Source of the DNA: Kryptolebias marmoratus
Lineage: Eukaryota > Chordata > Actinopteri > Cyprinodontiformes > Rivulidae
Length of the DNA stretch: 64,000 bases
NCBI RefSeq assembly: GCF_001649575.2
Contig: NC_051433.1
Span: forward strand, 11,547,016 to 11,611,015
Reading direction: 5' to 3'
The position numbers and the translations under genes were made by a program. This document shows, piece after piece, positions 10,122-23,360 of this stretch; position 1 is the stretch's first letter, and the number at the start of each line of letters is the position of its first letter. Below the pieces are notes generated by a model, which worked only from the letters and a program-made list of their open reading frames with translations, was not told the DNA's origin and did no database searches.

Positions 10122-13100
10122 CCCCCTTTTTTTGGCAAGACAGAGAATAAAGAAGACCAAGATGCTATGACGGCAACTTTTTTGCATTTACATTCAAATG
10201 CGTCATCTTTTGAAGGTAGCAGCCCAACTCTGCACTGGCAGCAGTCTAAAGACAGGGCTAATCTTTGGAAGTGTTTACAGCTCTACTGACTTCTCCCTCT
10301 TATGCTCGGGGGGTCTCTAATTACAGAGTCCTTCACATACTGTCCGTGCTCGCCCCTCCCGCTTCAAACATACTGCTCCATTCACACAGTCTGCAGGCTG
10401 ATAGAATAGCAGCCACAGCTGTCGCAGTGTCATCAGAGTCTCATCCAGCAGCAGGAGGTCAGAGGTCAAAGACGGCTGAGTTCATGTTTACCTGGAAATG
10501 CCAGAAATCTTCACTCTGTGGTTTCAGAAATGTTTTGACAGTTTCTAGTGATTACACTAGTTCGGAGGAAAATGAAACGGCAACACACCAATCACATTTT
10601 AGAACATTTACCCTAAAAATCTTATTATATATAAAAAGTACTTGACTGCCCCGCACAAATGACTTCAGCGTTATTCAACATCTTTATGATGATTTGGAGC
10701 AGAAATTGTGAGCTGAACATCTGCGCCTGATCATGTTTCGACTCTTTGTGGCTAAAACTTTTCGCCCCAAAGTCTTCCTAGTTTCCCAGAAGAGTGAGAG
10801 CTCTTTGAGCATCTTGGTGTGTTATTGCTTATATTTAATGTGGTTTTCCTCTCCCTTTAAGACAAATATCAAGCACATATAACCCTAATGAAACAAAGAT
10901 ACTAAAAGCACTTAAGGGCGTAAAAAAGGTGCATTTGATGGTCTTACTTTCTTTCACAGCTGGTTGAACAACAATCAGCTTACAAAAAACAAAACAAAAA
11001 AACTATTTAGAAAATACAAAACCTTTTCTTTTTTTTACAGATTAGGTTTTGTTAGAATTTTACAAAAACAAAAAAAACCCCATCAAAAACAGTACCTTTT
11101 AAGGTATCTTTTCTTTTTTTTTTTAAATGGTTAATTTAATAACTCAAACAGTGTGCAGTTTTTATTATTGGATGGCCATGAAGTCAAACAGGTTTTTTTT
11201 TGTTTGTCTAACAAAACCCTGGGGTATTTTCCCAAAATGGATAACATTTCTCTCTTGACCTTTGACCTCTGCTGAAACAACTGGTGATTGTTTTGACCTT
11301 GTTGGAGTATGATGACATTAGTTGCCTAATTTTAACAAGCCTTCACTTACAGTCAGAGACGATGCTGGGGAGCAGGAACCCGGCATAAAGAATAATTAAA
11401 CCTCAGGGGAAAACATATTCATATCAATCTACAGCAAAAACCTCTGGTTCTGGTTCTGAGCTCAGATGAAGATCTATCACATTAGGTTCAATTTTAAAGC
11501 TGCAGTTTTTTGCTAAATCCATCTGAGCTGAACATGCCTGGTGGAATCCAAATAATGTTTTTTTTTTTGAAAATACAATTAAGGCAATTAGGTTAGAGCA
11601 ATAAAGCCAGTGGCTGTTGTGGTTCAGGCATTTACCGATTAAATTACGCAGGCTGCTGGAATCCAACCTGACTTTGTGCCGATTTTATAACAAGTTGAAG
11701 CAGAGGGGAAGTCTGATCTTCTACCAGCGTTTTATTTATTTTTTAATCAGCTTAATCAGAAAAGGGCTTTCAAAATAATCAATTTGGGATTATTGAGAAA
11801 CTTTTAAATTATACAAAATAATTTCTCTTTTGATATTTTTGCATAATGACATGACTGCAGCAAGAATAAGAAAATATATGGTGTTGTTTCATTTATGTGA
11901 TTTTTGACAGCTCAAAGTCTCAATATTTCTTGCTCACTATTTCATGTCGTCTGCCACGAGGCTCGCTCAAACAAGCTTTATAAAAGTGAAACTTCACAAA
12001 AACTATGAACCCATAAGTCAAAATTTGGCTTCCAGTGCTGTAACTGTTTTGAACTTTTGTTTAATTTCTAGTTTTGTATTTACTTTGAGCTTGCGTGCTC
12101 CTTCAGCGGACAAAGCTGCCATTAAACAAACAGGCACAACGCAGAGAGAAGTGAGGAATTTGTTTATAGACTTATTCAACAACAGTTCATTAGCCCCCCA
12201 GAAACCAGGCAAATCTTCTTTTGTTTAGAGTGTACAGCTGGTTTAATCTGATTGTCAAAACAGAGAATTCAATGACAATTCACCCATAGATAGTAACTTA
12301 TTGAGGTAATGTTGCAGCCAAAGAAAAAAAACCTCAACTAATATCATGAAAAAGGTAACAATTCTCTGTGTTAATTGCTGTTAAATCAACAGGCAATTAT
12401 TTTTAAGTGTGATATGTTGAATGTTTGTCCTGTTATGTGCAGGTACCAGTTTATTTTGCATCTCAGTTTTTTAGCCTCTCTGTAACATTTGGTGATAAAA
12501 TATTTCTTTTAACCTAAAAGTCTGAACTGGAAATGATGTCACACCAGAGTTGAGCATGCATACAAATCAGGAAACTAGAGAACTATAGGTTCTTTATTAT
12601 GATCACTGACCAGGCAAATTAGCTCTAAGAGCTGATAACAAAAAAGTGCAAAATTTTCTGCATATAAAAACAATAGTCACCAGTTTACTGAGATTTGACT
12701 ATATGTTTGTGACAAACTGACAGAAGTGTTATTAAAGCTACAGGTTCTTCTGAGTTACCATGTTGAAAATCCAACTTCTGTGTGAGTTTCCAGCTGACTT
12801 TTCTGACTGGGAACTCAAAAACCCAATGTTGAAGTTTAAACTGAACAAATCGTTCCTGTGTATACCTATAATTTTGCTGTTATTCCCAAAAGATGATGGT
12901 TAAAGCCTGGAACATAGTAGCATGGAGGTATCATCTGTGTTAGCCTCTGCAAAGTGAAGGATTGTGTGTAGTCATGTAAAATGCTAACAGTGCAGAGCCT
13001 TTGGATATCACATTATGATTTCTGTTCCTATTAGAGTCTAAGTTGTGGCATCTCCCACTTCCTGTTTGCTGTGTGTTTTATTGCTCTTCCTGGTTTTGGT

Positions 13101-13709
13101 CACACCACAGTGTGTGTGGATGTTAAGGCCTATGTAATATGAGGTGACCACTGATGCTTTTTTTCCACTTGAAAGCATCGCAAGTAAAGAAAATATCTTG
13201 TGACATTTCCAAGAGGAAAGTTTCAATCGGGTTTTAAAATACTTTTCAAAATAAAAACCCTAGGTGGTTGAAACAGTGTCAGTTGTACAAACCTGAGAGC
13301 TTTTCCCGGTTTGATATAAAGCACATAAATGTGTAATACCTGTATGGTGTTGTTAAATTTGAATTAGTAGTTTAAGGTTTTTAAAACCAAACCCCCACCA
13401 GACGGCCACATTTTGATTTGTTGCTGTTCAAAACCAGATGGTTGTAATGTAAGATAAAGTTGAGTGTTGTCAGCTGTAGTTCAACACTTTGTCAGAAGGT
13501 CTTTCTGAGCTTCCCTAAAAGTCCCAGTCCTTCCTCACCTTCCAGCAGGCCTGCAGCATCCCCACGAGAGCCTTCAGAGCCTACACTAATTGCTCATTGA
13601 TACAGATTGTGATTATCTCTGCTTACAAGGTAATTATGTAGTGTCAGAGTCACTAAATCAGGGTTGGAATGAGGCTATCGCAGTGTTGACTCTCTGGGGA
13701 TTGGATGAT

Positions 13710-13742
13710 GGTGTGTGTGTGTATGTGTGTGTGTGTGTGAGT
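13710..13742. repeat. (GT)n microsatellite
   Basis: A nearly pure GT run with one GTAT interruption. Confidence 0.85.
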
Positions 13743-14354
13743 GAGAAGGGGGGGAGCATGTCTGGGCCTCTGCGTTATCTCGATTCCTCTGCCGCACTTA
13801 TCTCCAGAGCATGAGCCTGGAGAGAAACAACATCCAGACAGCTGAAGTGCCAGTCATGCAACGCAGATATGCAGCGAGCATTGTTCAGTCAACACACAAA
13901 GACAAGCATTTGCATGACTTATTTTGTTGCTTTTGTGAGCGCCTGTACGAACAAATTCCATTTCACACCTTTCATCTTTTACTGAAAGATGAAACCTCCA
14001 GTGGAAAGAAACAACAACAAAAATGTGGATTTGACTCCAACATCTTGTCAGTCTTGGCCTGTTGTTATATATTCCACTGCTTTTTTTTTTTAAAAGTTCT
14101 GGATTTTAACATCCAACAAACACTTTCTAAGTACGCGGTCTGCCATTTGATGGCTGGATGTTTTGACATAAAGCACAGTATTATACACTGTCTGTTCCAC
14201 CTCAAAACCAGACCAAGATTGGTTCGGTGCCAAAAGTTTTATCCTACATTTAAACTAAACTGAATGACAACCTTAAGTCCAAAAAAAGAAAAAAACAGCA
14301 CAGTGAAGGCAAAAAAGCTAAACATTATGTTTTATAAACTTTGAGATACATACA

Positions 14355-14356
<2 letters not shown>

Positions 14357-14416
<60 letters not shown>

Positions 14417-14417
14417 N
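14357..14417. repeat. (TA)n microsatellite ending in an undetermined base
   Basis: About 58 bases of alternating TA end at a single N at 14417. The N suggests the assembler joined two reads inside the repeat, so the true length is uncertain. Confidence 0.9.
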
Positions 14418-17394
14418 AAGTCATATTTTTAAAATGACCTAAATTTAAAAAAAAAAAGAAAAGGTTTTTCATTTGCCACCACAGAGACCTAAATTATTGT
14501 TTATAAAGAGTAAAGAGTGACTATTGTTGCAAAATTCCCTCTGCTTCCCTCTTTTCTGTCTGTGTGTGTTGGCTCGGACTGCCTGCACTATCGGCAGGGG
14601 TGCCTGTCAGTCTGAGAAGCACTAAGTGAGCCGAGCCTTTCACATATAAATTACACGGGACAATTATTCAGGAATAATAGATCTATCTGTAATTAAATTC
14701 AACATCTAGTGATGTGGGTTTCATTAATAAAGATTAGGTTGTAAGGAAGACAAAAAGTAGTTCTGCGTGGTTTATTCAAATTCATTTAAATGTACATTCT
14801 AATTTATTTATTTTTTAACAAAATCTATACAATACTAGAAGAGTAAAACGAAAGTTAGTTTCTACAAGAAATCTGTTTATATTTGTTTGCGTTATTGCTG
14901 AGCTTTTTGTAGCAATTTTCTGATGAATTCTGCATCTCCAAATGCTCAGTCAGATGGTTTTTTGGAGTTCAAATCAATAATAACATTGATAAAAACATGC
15001 ATTAGTTAAACTTTTCAGTCATCACATATGTTTGTTAGATGATTTTTTATAGAATGTTGCACAATGTTGACATCCGACCAGTTGTTCTCAAACATTTTAT
15101 AAGGAGTACCTCCTCAGACAATACCAAGCTCTCCTCAGATCATCATTACAAGCATTATAAAACAGTAGTATAAGCATATTTTCATATTTGACATAAATTT
15201 AAGGTGGTTTTATACATTTCTTATTGAGAACAGCACATCATTGTGGTCTTGATTCTTCCTCTGCTTGACTTGAAACTAATTTCTTCCATTCTTAGTGTCT
15301 TTTTTTGCCAACAGGTCCTAAACAAGCTTCTCTCATGCTGATAATAAGTAGCGACCAGCACATTGGTTCACTGTCATCCATTTCAGTTTCCACAGGGCTT
15401 CTTAAAATATTTTCCACTGCACTTTGAGCACTTTCCATTCAAAGCCAAGATCTTATTTTCCTTGAACTGCTCATCTTTTTATGGTCATCTCTGCTTTTTT
15501 GTTGTTGTTGTTTTTTATTTTTTCCATTACAGTTTAGCTTATGACAGTTAGCTTGTTATTTTACTTGCAAAAAATGTGATACTAGAAATTTTCCTGAGTA
15601 CCAAAAGAAGGATCCTGAGTACCATCAGTCATACTTATACAACAGTTTGAGAACCAAGGCTCTAGACAATTGTTACACATTTTAGTCATAAATGAATAAT
15701 CATTGTCTATTTATTGTAACTGTAACCAGCAGAAAAACTCAACTGCAAACGGATGAGTTTTAGTATGTATTTGATTGGTCATCTTTGGTCTTTTTTCTGT
15801 GATCTACTTTGTGTTGACTTCATTGTGTCTTTTTACACCCAAACCCATTATTTTATCTTTCATTCACAGTTCATGAAACTTTCTGCATTAGGGAATGTTA
15901 CTTTTGGACATTGGTCCATTAATAATGGATAGAAAAAAGTAAGACAGTGTCAAGTATACATGTAAATGCATGCAAGCAAAAAAAATAAGGAGTAAGAGCA
16001 ACATACAAAAATAAAAACTGTGCAATCCATATGTCAAAAGTTGCAACTCTGTTTTTCAAATAAAGTCAAATAGTTTCTCATGTAAAAGTGAAAAGTTTTA
16101 TGGAAAAACAAACCTAAAGTCTGAGAATATTTCTCTGTGAGCCTTTGAACATTTCTGCGTCTTCATCTGCTTAGCGTAGCAGCATCTGATGACAACTTTA
16201 AAGTTCTGAAATATCTTTTCATTAATGACAGAGACTTCCCACGACCCAGAGTTCATTCTTCAAATGATGTCTTCCTCTCTCCTCTCCGAGGTCTCTCTGT
16301 CATTTGGAGCATCTAGAAAGAGGACTATTTTAATCTTGGCTTTGAGCTCTATCCTGTCTCTGGCAACTATTGCTCAGCTTTGATGTGAATCTTGTGAAAA
16401 CTTCATGGAGACTTGCAATGTCAGTTGTAGAACATCCACTTGACAAGAAACTTTTCATGTAAAAAGTTGTTTTTGTCTGTTTGTTTCTTTATAAATCTCT
16501 CAAGCACAAAAAAGGCACCACAATTACTGATAACTTGTCTGTAAAATATCTGAAAAGTGAGAAGTGACGGGCAGAAGAAAAAAAAAAACTGACACCAAAC
16601 ATCTACAGCAATTAAACAGTATCTAGAAGTCATGTTCTTCAGAAATAAAGCAAACATGCAGGAGACAAGATTTGATAGGTGAATCATTAATTAATTAATT
16701 TGTCTTTGGAAATAAATAAAAAAACAAACAAACTGTCACTGTGATGAGCTGCTTGAAACAAAAGACCACATAAACAATTTAAATTGGTTCCTTGCTAAGT
16801 TGCCAGTTTCCATGGCTTCATTATTTATGGTTAGGTGCCTTTTTATAGTTGAAGCACTAATAGGAAAGTGTTAAAGTTGCTTTGCAATCAAACGGAAATA
16901 TAAAGAAATAAAATCAATATGCCAAAAATGTTAACACTGACTAGCTTCAGCAAAAACACTACATGATTAAAAGATAACAAATGGCAAGGGTCAGTGATAA
17001 AAACAAACAAACACATATATGAAAGTAAGCCTAAACCTGCATTCAGATTATACAGTTATGATGTCTATAAACTATCTCTATTGCATTTTATTGTATTGTT
17101 AATTTGCCAGCAGTTATGACTGGATTTTTGTAGTTGATTTTGTTTGAAATCAGAATCATAATATGAACATAAATATGAACATTAAAGCACATTCACAGTA
17201 ATTTTGCTTTGGATGTTCACACATCCTGAACTCAGAAAATTACCCTGTACAGAAATGGTTCTCAGACTAATTACTGGGAACCTTTGAGTAGTTTTAAAGG
17301 AACAAAATCATTTTCTGGTTGCTAAGGAATATCTATACCTTAAATAGTCTTGAGGTGAAGGCAAATAGAAAGGCTAGAGTCTGAAAAAGAGAGG

Positions 17395-17460
17395 TGGTGA
17401 CTGCACGGTGGTGCGTTGGTTTGCACTGATGTTCATGTGTTCTCCCTGTTTGTGTGCAGA
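17395..17460 (+). mobile_element. Short remnant of a tRNA-like SINE
   Basis: The words GCACGGTGGTGCGTTGGTTTGC and CATGTGTTCTCCCTGTTTGTGTG follow the head and internal parts of the dispersed fish repeat that begins CACGGTGGTGCAGTGGTTAG. Most of the unit is missing. The assignment relies on remembered family sequence. Confidence 0.45.
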
Positions 17461-20400
17461 TTTTGTCATCAGAAAATATGCATGCTAGCTTAACTTGAAA
17501 ACTGAAATTAATGTACAAGTGAGATAGCTTGATTTTAGTAACTACATTGTTTTAGGTGCACAAAAGGTTGCAGTATTGTCACAAGGAGTATAAATTGCTT
17601 TTGTATAAATGAGGTACAGCAGAAGTAATAAAGTATCCTTTAGGAACCAACTCTTGATTTCAAAGAGCGGCATCTTTGTTTAAATGTATTTATGAGGTGA
17701 CTTTATTTAGTCAGAAAATAAATTTGACTTGTCATCAGTATGAAAACAAGCTGCTAATAAATATGTGTCTTCACAAGAAGTGAAATTTATAATTAGAGGT
17801 CAAAAGCTGCCATTCACAGAAAACAAATACAGCATGTAACCACTATAGTTTTGACAGCATTCTGTGTCTATGAAGGTCTTTAATTAGATGATTATCAATG
17901 ACCTGAAAGCAATGATAGCACAAAGCGTTGCTATCTTCAAGCTTCAGTGCACCCTATTCCAGCAGGACTCACTGTATGTAGATTGCGATCAAAGCCACGA
18001 TGCGTTCAATAACTGATTACAGCCACCATGTGTCATGACGGCCGTGTCACTGCTGTTTTGCCTCTGCTTTGCACGCTATATTTTCATATAGATGTTCCTG
18101 GGCTCTCATCCTTCTTCTTTCTGATGTGCCTTTCTTATCTCTCACTTCAAACAAAAAGTCACTCTCTCTCCAAAAAACACATCCAACAGCTGCTAAAGAT
18201 GCCCCCGCTGTTTTCAACTCACTTAGAGCTTCCCCCTTCCTTTCGCTGTCAGTGCACAGAATACAGATTATCAGCAGAGCGTCCCTTTGTTGCTGCATGG
18301 AGGGGATGGGGGTATTTGACTTAGATCTCCTGGATAACATTTGAGCACCCAGATATCATTTCATGCAAGGCTTTCTCTGCTCCCGCACTGGGTTGTTGGT
18401 ATGGTTTCATCATTTTTGGGGAAAGTTAGCCATGTAAATGTCAAGCTCATCAACTTCCATGTGGTGCGAAAAACATCTGTATGTAATAAAATTCAAATGC
18501 TTGAGTGTTTGAGTGCTTGTGTTTTTGTTCTCATGCTTCTAAGCTGATATTGTCTCATTCTGTTTACTGAGGGTCGACTATAAAAAGCAATTTGTGAATC
18601 AGAAAGGAGTCTCTAGCAGACAGACAACTTACAGATGTTGGTGCTTTTGAAGCTATGATGGACTCGCCGTATCTGTGATCCTTTTGGTAAAGATGACAGA
18701 TTGAGAGGGGAGAGATGTGATCTGCAGTTTTGTTTTGATTTCCTCAGACTTCTTATCTCTGCACGAGTTGGGTGGAATCCAGATGCACACGTAACGTCCA
18801 GAGGAGACAACACGCTATGTTGTTATGCATGGTGGCAGTTCTTGCATCTGTCTCCATGGTTACCTCACTAAATATTGACATAGTTACTAGATTTTGTCTC
18901 TTTTTCAATTTTACTTTGTTTTTATTTCATTTTTTAAATATAAAATATTCTCATAATGAAACCTCACTGCTCAAATTTGATTAATAAATGGAGTAAAATA
19001 AGCCGTTGTCATTTTTAAATGTAAACGTATAGCTTGCCACCAATTAGCTTGGCCTAATTTAGTTTAATTATTTCTTGGCTTGATCCAGTTACTCCAGTAT
19101 TGCTATTACTGTGAGGATGTCAATAAATAAATTAAAAATAAAGAGAAATATTAGAAGGGTAAGCTCCAGGACTTTGTTGTTTTTGGACAGAGCTGGATGT
19201 TTTATTGTTTTAAACTAATCTAATTCAACTGGCCAAAATAAGAGACTCTTGCACAAGTTTACAAGAAAGCATTAAGCAGAGTGACATGCAAAATGTTTGT
19301 TAATTTTTTTGCAGTAAATATTTAAATCTAAATATTGCTTGCCAAGACATGGGAAAAAATGTTAATTTCTCCATTTCCACTGTTTTTTTCCAGTTTTATG
19401 TTCTAAAATTTTAGAGTGAAGAAATGAGCAGAGGTTCAAATTATTTCAGCACCCTGTAATTTTTGAGATCACAAACAACTTTTACAAATGTCTCAGACCC
19501 TAATTATCTTGTTATGGCCTTGCCTTTTGTTCGAAATTACTAAGGGAGGCATGCAAAACGGCCTTACAGAATAACCTTTTAAAAAGGAAATGGGTAAAAC
19601 TTTCACATCGTTGCAAACTTTTTTAGATTCTTTGTTCAGTTGTGAAGCAAACTATATGTATCTGATAAAGCAGTGTTCCTTCAGCCAAAGAGGAGCTATT
19701 AATCAAAGACAGTCTGTATCATTTATCAAAGGTTTGGTAATCCCACACAGCTTTTATAAATATATTGTGCAGTTTTTCTGAAATGTATTACTCACTCACA
19801 TGTTGCAATCTAATTTAAGCCATATGGACAAAATGTAATCACAAAGAGAAGACTGTAGTGAAAGGCGGAAACAGATATTTTGGTCGGATAATGTATCACC
19901 TTGCTGCAACGTTCTGGTCTGCACATTTCTACCCTCACATTGAATAAACCAATAACTCTCACCTCCACGTGTAAACCTCTTTTAAAGCAATATTTACAAC
20001 AGCTCTACCAGCACACTTCCTGTCTGACATGCTGCCAAACCTGGAAGTAATGTTTATGGGAGCTGAGAAGCCACTTAAACGTTGTCTGTCAAAGGATTTG
20101 TCTAATTAAACTATTTTTGATTTTCATCAATGACATTTATATAACTTCATGTTTAAACAAGTCAAAACAGTAGAGCAGTTCACATATTACATCCCGGTTA
20201 AACAGGACAAGACTTTTAGGAAATTTAAGCTCAGATTCAAGAAATGCAAACATCTTACTTAGGTGTAGCATCTTTCTGTGAAAAGGACAAGGATCATTTC
20301 TCAGAGTGAAGAAGACTCATTCCACATGTAAAAAGAGAGAGAGACAGAAAAACAAGAACTTATCCATCTCCCACTATTGGGACATGCTTCACTGAGGAGC

Positions 20401-20510
20401 AAAAGCATAACCGTATGAGCTCATTACCAGTGAGGATTCATGGGAATTTTACTCACTGTTCAATAAAACCATCTTCAGAGTGTATAGCTCAAGTGTCCTG
20501 CTGGATTTCC

Positions 20511-20533
20511 CCCCCCCATTCCCCCCCNNNCCC
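20511..20533. repeat. Poly-C tract with a 3-base gap
   Basis: Two C runs with a single A and TT interruption end in three Ns (20528-20530) followed by more Cs. The homopolymer probably stopped the sequencing. Confidence 0.85.
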
Positions 20534-20984
20534 GCCTCAAATCACAAAAGACTCCAGTGAAGTCATAACTCTCCAACGCCACTAACACAGATTTATTACT
20601 TTTAAAATGACTCCCTTGAATCACTTTTGAAATCTTAAATTCTAAACTTCTACTGTCTTCCCTATCATTATGCCCTAAGAGGTATTTTTTATTCTTTCTA
20701 ACATCATTAGATTTTATTTTGTCAAGGCCACTGTCAACATAGTTTGTGCTTCTGTTTGTTCATGCCATGGCTACTGATTTAATTTGCAAGGAGCTGAATG
20801 ATTTAAAACTTCACTGTCCTATGCATAGGCAGTCATTAACAACAAGAACATAGTTGGCTGTGTTCGAAGAGGTGCCATAACTGAGAGGCATGAGCTGATG
20901 ATGAATAACATTGTTTCATGTTTAGAAATAAATCCTCATAAATGTGTATGATTATTATGTGCATGTATGGCTGAGCTGAAGAGA

Positions 20985-21631
20985 GAGAACCAGTCCGTCC
21001 AGTGCTGTGAAGAGACACAACTGTGTTACTTCATCATGCTGTGGGGAGCGAAAGGTTCTGACTTCAGGTCACCAATGGTAGGGATTCGGGGTATCCTGAT
21101 GGCCCAGTTCTACATCAGTGACATCCTGTGTGTACATGTCTTAACTCTCCTGAGACATCATCCTGATATAATCTTTTAACAAGACAACACCTGTGCACAC
21201 ACAACACATGTGTTCATGAACTGCCTGCATCATGTTAAGATCCTCTTGTGGCCGGCCAGGTTCCTCAATGTTTCCCCATTCAAACATGTGGGATCAGCTC
21301 AGACATAAACTCCAATCCAGTGTCAGTCCCAGTCTGCCTTATCTGAAGAGCTAGTTACAACAGCTGTGGGCCGATTTGCCACAGGAGAGGACACAACATC
21401 TGTATGACTCTGTTCCATTCTAAATTGACAATTGTATCCATGCCCAAGAGGTGCAACACCCTACTGACATTAAATCAGTGGTGTACCTATATTGCCAACT
21501 TCAGTGTCTATTTGATCTCATACTGTAATCATTCCAATATAGTCACATGGACTTTTAACACGTGCCGTTTCATTTCATTTCCACTACTTCATCTGGGTGT
21601 GTAACTTTTTTCTTTTTTGCCAGTGAGTGTA
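20985..21631 (+). pseudogene. 5'-truncated, decayed Tc1-type transposase gene with right end
   Basis: In one frame the translation reads MLWGAKGSDFRSPMVGIRG and continues through HVLTLLRHHPDIIF, matching the part of Tc1/mariner DD34E transposases around the second catalytic Asp. After a stop and frame changes come pieces such as QDNTCAHTTHVF and FPHSNMWDQLRHKLQSSVS, the area that normally carries the last catalytic Glu. The DNA ends in TTTTTTGCCAGTGAGTGTA, the inverted end typical of this Tc1 group. I find no matching left end, and the first half of the gene is absent. It is a dead copy, unlike the other Tc1 family at 38,960-40,040. Confidence 0.8.
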
Positions 21632-23074
21632 TCTGGAGCTTGGTCTGACCTGAATAAGGCACAAGTTTACGTGAAGGAAGTCACTACTGTATACTCCCAC
21701 AGTACATAAGTCCATATAGTGTTACATGCGGAGATGAGTCGAGTATCAGAGGGAGCAGTGTCCTCCTCTTAAAAGCAGCAATGCCCCTTTTCTTCCTTGA
21801 GGGCATTCCACAAACATCAGATCCAGGGAGCGGCTCATGTCAGATGATCGGCTCTCTGCTTCATACACCGCCGACAGGGCTGTCGTCAGGGGGCTTTACC
21901 AGCGGTGTCTGTGAAACCTGAGAGTTGCTGGACAGACTTCACACTGGAGGGCAAGAGGTGAGGGAGGGATGGTTTGGCACCATCAAGGGGGTAATGCACA
22001 CTCCAAAGTAGTGGGGAAACCGTGGCTTACTGGCTAGCCACAGGGCTGCCTGAGTGTGAGGAAAGCCAAGCAGTCGCCTCTAAGAGGATCAAATTTCCTC
22101 ACAACTTGTTGTCTGATGCTATATAAACTCTGGCATGCGGTGATGACACCTGATATGGACTAAAAGGGCCGCTGGAGAGATTCTCCGCACCCAGTGTGTC
22201 TTCTGCTTTTTCAAGCCTTCTCTTGCAACTTGGTAGTGTGTTCAACCTCCACAAGGCCCCCAGTGAAGCTTCATCACACAGCTCACACTCAGGCCCAGTT
22301 ATCACAGCTCTGTTAATGAGGGTCTCTAAGGGAAAGTCTTGCACAAATAAAAAGACACTGTGGTACAAGGAAGCTCCCATCTGCTACTGAGAAGAGGAAA
22401 ACTCCCTCATTGAGTTTAATATGTATCAGAAAGATGTTTATCTGCCTGCTAGAATAATCCAAACGTGAATCGGAAAATATTTCATAATGTCAATCACTGA
22501 ATTTGGCTTAAAGATAGTGGATGATCAAGACTCAATTCGACAATTTTTCACAGTCACATGGAACTTACTTTAGCATTTTAAAATATGTAACCTGGTTTCT
22601 CTCTGAGTTTAGATCATTTTTACTCTAAATAAACTGTGCATCTGTTGGATTTCCTTTCATTTGCTTCAGATCATTATAGATTTCTGTTTATTGCTGTTGT
22701 TTTGTTCTGGGTATTAAGACATAGAGACAGAGAAAGCGAGAGCGAGAGCGAGAGCGAGAGAGAGAGAAAGAGAGAGAGATCCTCCATGTCATTATTCAGC
22801 TTATGTTACTACCATTTCTGCTGCTAACTATGGCTTTGATCTTCATCTGAGTTCCTGAAAGTATCTGATTGGTTTTTATCCTAGCCTCTAAATGTTCTCA
22901 GATGTCCCTGCCTTCAGCTCCTTTCATTTTCATTTTTTACTTTCTTTCATTCATAATCAGCCCACCTGTTGTAATCACCCATATTGTGTAAATGCTCCTT
23001 GGTTTGGCAAGGATTTTGTCTTGTCTTTTAATGTTGCCTTGGATTGCTGTCGGTTAAAGTTGCTAACAGAAAAG
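21632..23074. other. Non-coding stretch, moderately GC-rich in its first part
   Basis: Positions 21740-22400 are less AT-rich than the flanks and contain TATATAAA at 22120-22127, but no open frame I recognise. A GA-rich microsatellite follows at 22724-22781. No gene is supported. Confidence 0.4.
22724..22781. repeat. (GAGAGC/GA)n microsatellite
   Basis: A purine-rich run begins with GAGACAGA, contains four GCGAGA-type units and ends in pure GA. Confidence 0.9.
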
Positions 23075-23360
23075 ATGGCTGTGGATCAGTGGTTAGAGCA
23101 GTTGCCCTCCAATGAGAAAATTGAAGGTTCAATTCCACCAGTGTGTAGTCATGTGTTGAAGTGTCCCTGGGCTAGATGCTGAACCCCTCACTGCCTCTGA
23201 TGTGTGCCCCATTGGTGTATGAATGTAATATAAAGCACTGGTTAGACTCTGAAGAATGATTTATTCAGATTAGCTTTGCAGAATGCTGTGTGGATGAGTA
23301 AATGAAGTTGTGAAGCACTTTGAGTAGGCTGGTTAGCTAGAAAGATGCTATATAAACACA
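23075..23360 (+). mobile_element. tRNA-derived SINE
   Basis: The 5' part has a pol III promoter: an A-box-like TGGATCAGTGG at 23082-23092 and a B box GGTTCAATTCC at 23126-23136, spaced as in a tRNA gene. The body (GTCCCTGGGCTAGATGCTGAACCCC, then GAAGCACTTTGAGTAG and GATGCTATATAAA at the end) follows the common teleost SINE whose 3' end reads AAGCGCTTTGAGTGG...GGCGCTATATAAA. It is diverged in many positions, so it is an old copy. A real tRNA is excluded because no cloverleaf acceptor stem pairs. Confidence 0.8.

Larger units (their letters stand above)
10122..20984. other. Gene-poor stretch after the assembly gap
   Basis: No exon with credible coding content and splice sites is visible on either strand. 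The stretch contains GT, TA and poly-C repeats, a short SINE remnant near 17.4 kb, and otherwise AT-rich DNA. Positions 13500-13660 are more mixed in composition and contain several TAATTA/CTAATTG-type homeodomain words, a weak hint of regulatory DNA only. Confidence 0.4.

Noticed and set aside
9126..10187. Very long open frames on both strands
   Set aside because: They consist almost entirely of undetermined bases of the assembly gap.
10265..10645. 126-codon frame on the plus strand
   Set aside because: No recognisable motif, no splice context, composition like the surroundings.
23075..23150. A functional tRNA gene
   Set aside because: A- and B-box-like words are present but the acceptor and anticodon stems do not pair, and the sequence continues as a SINE body.
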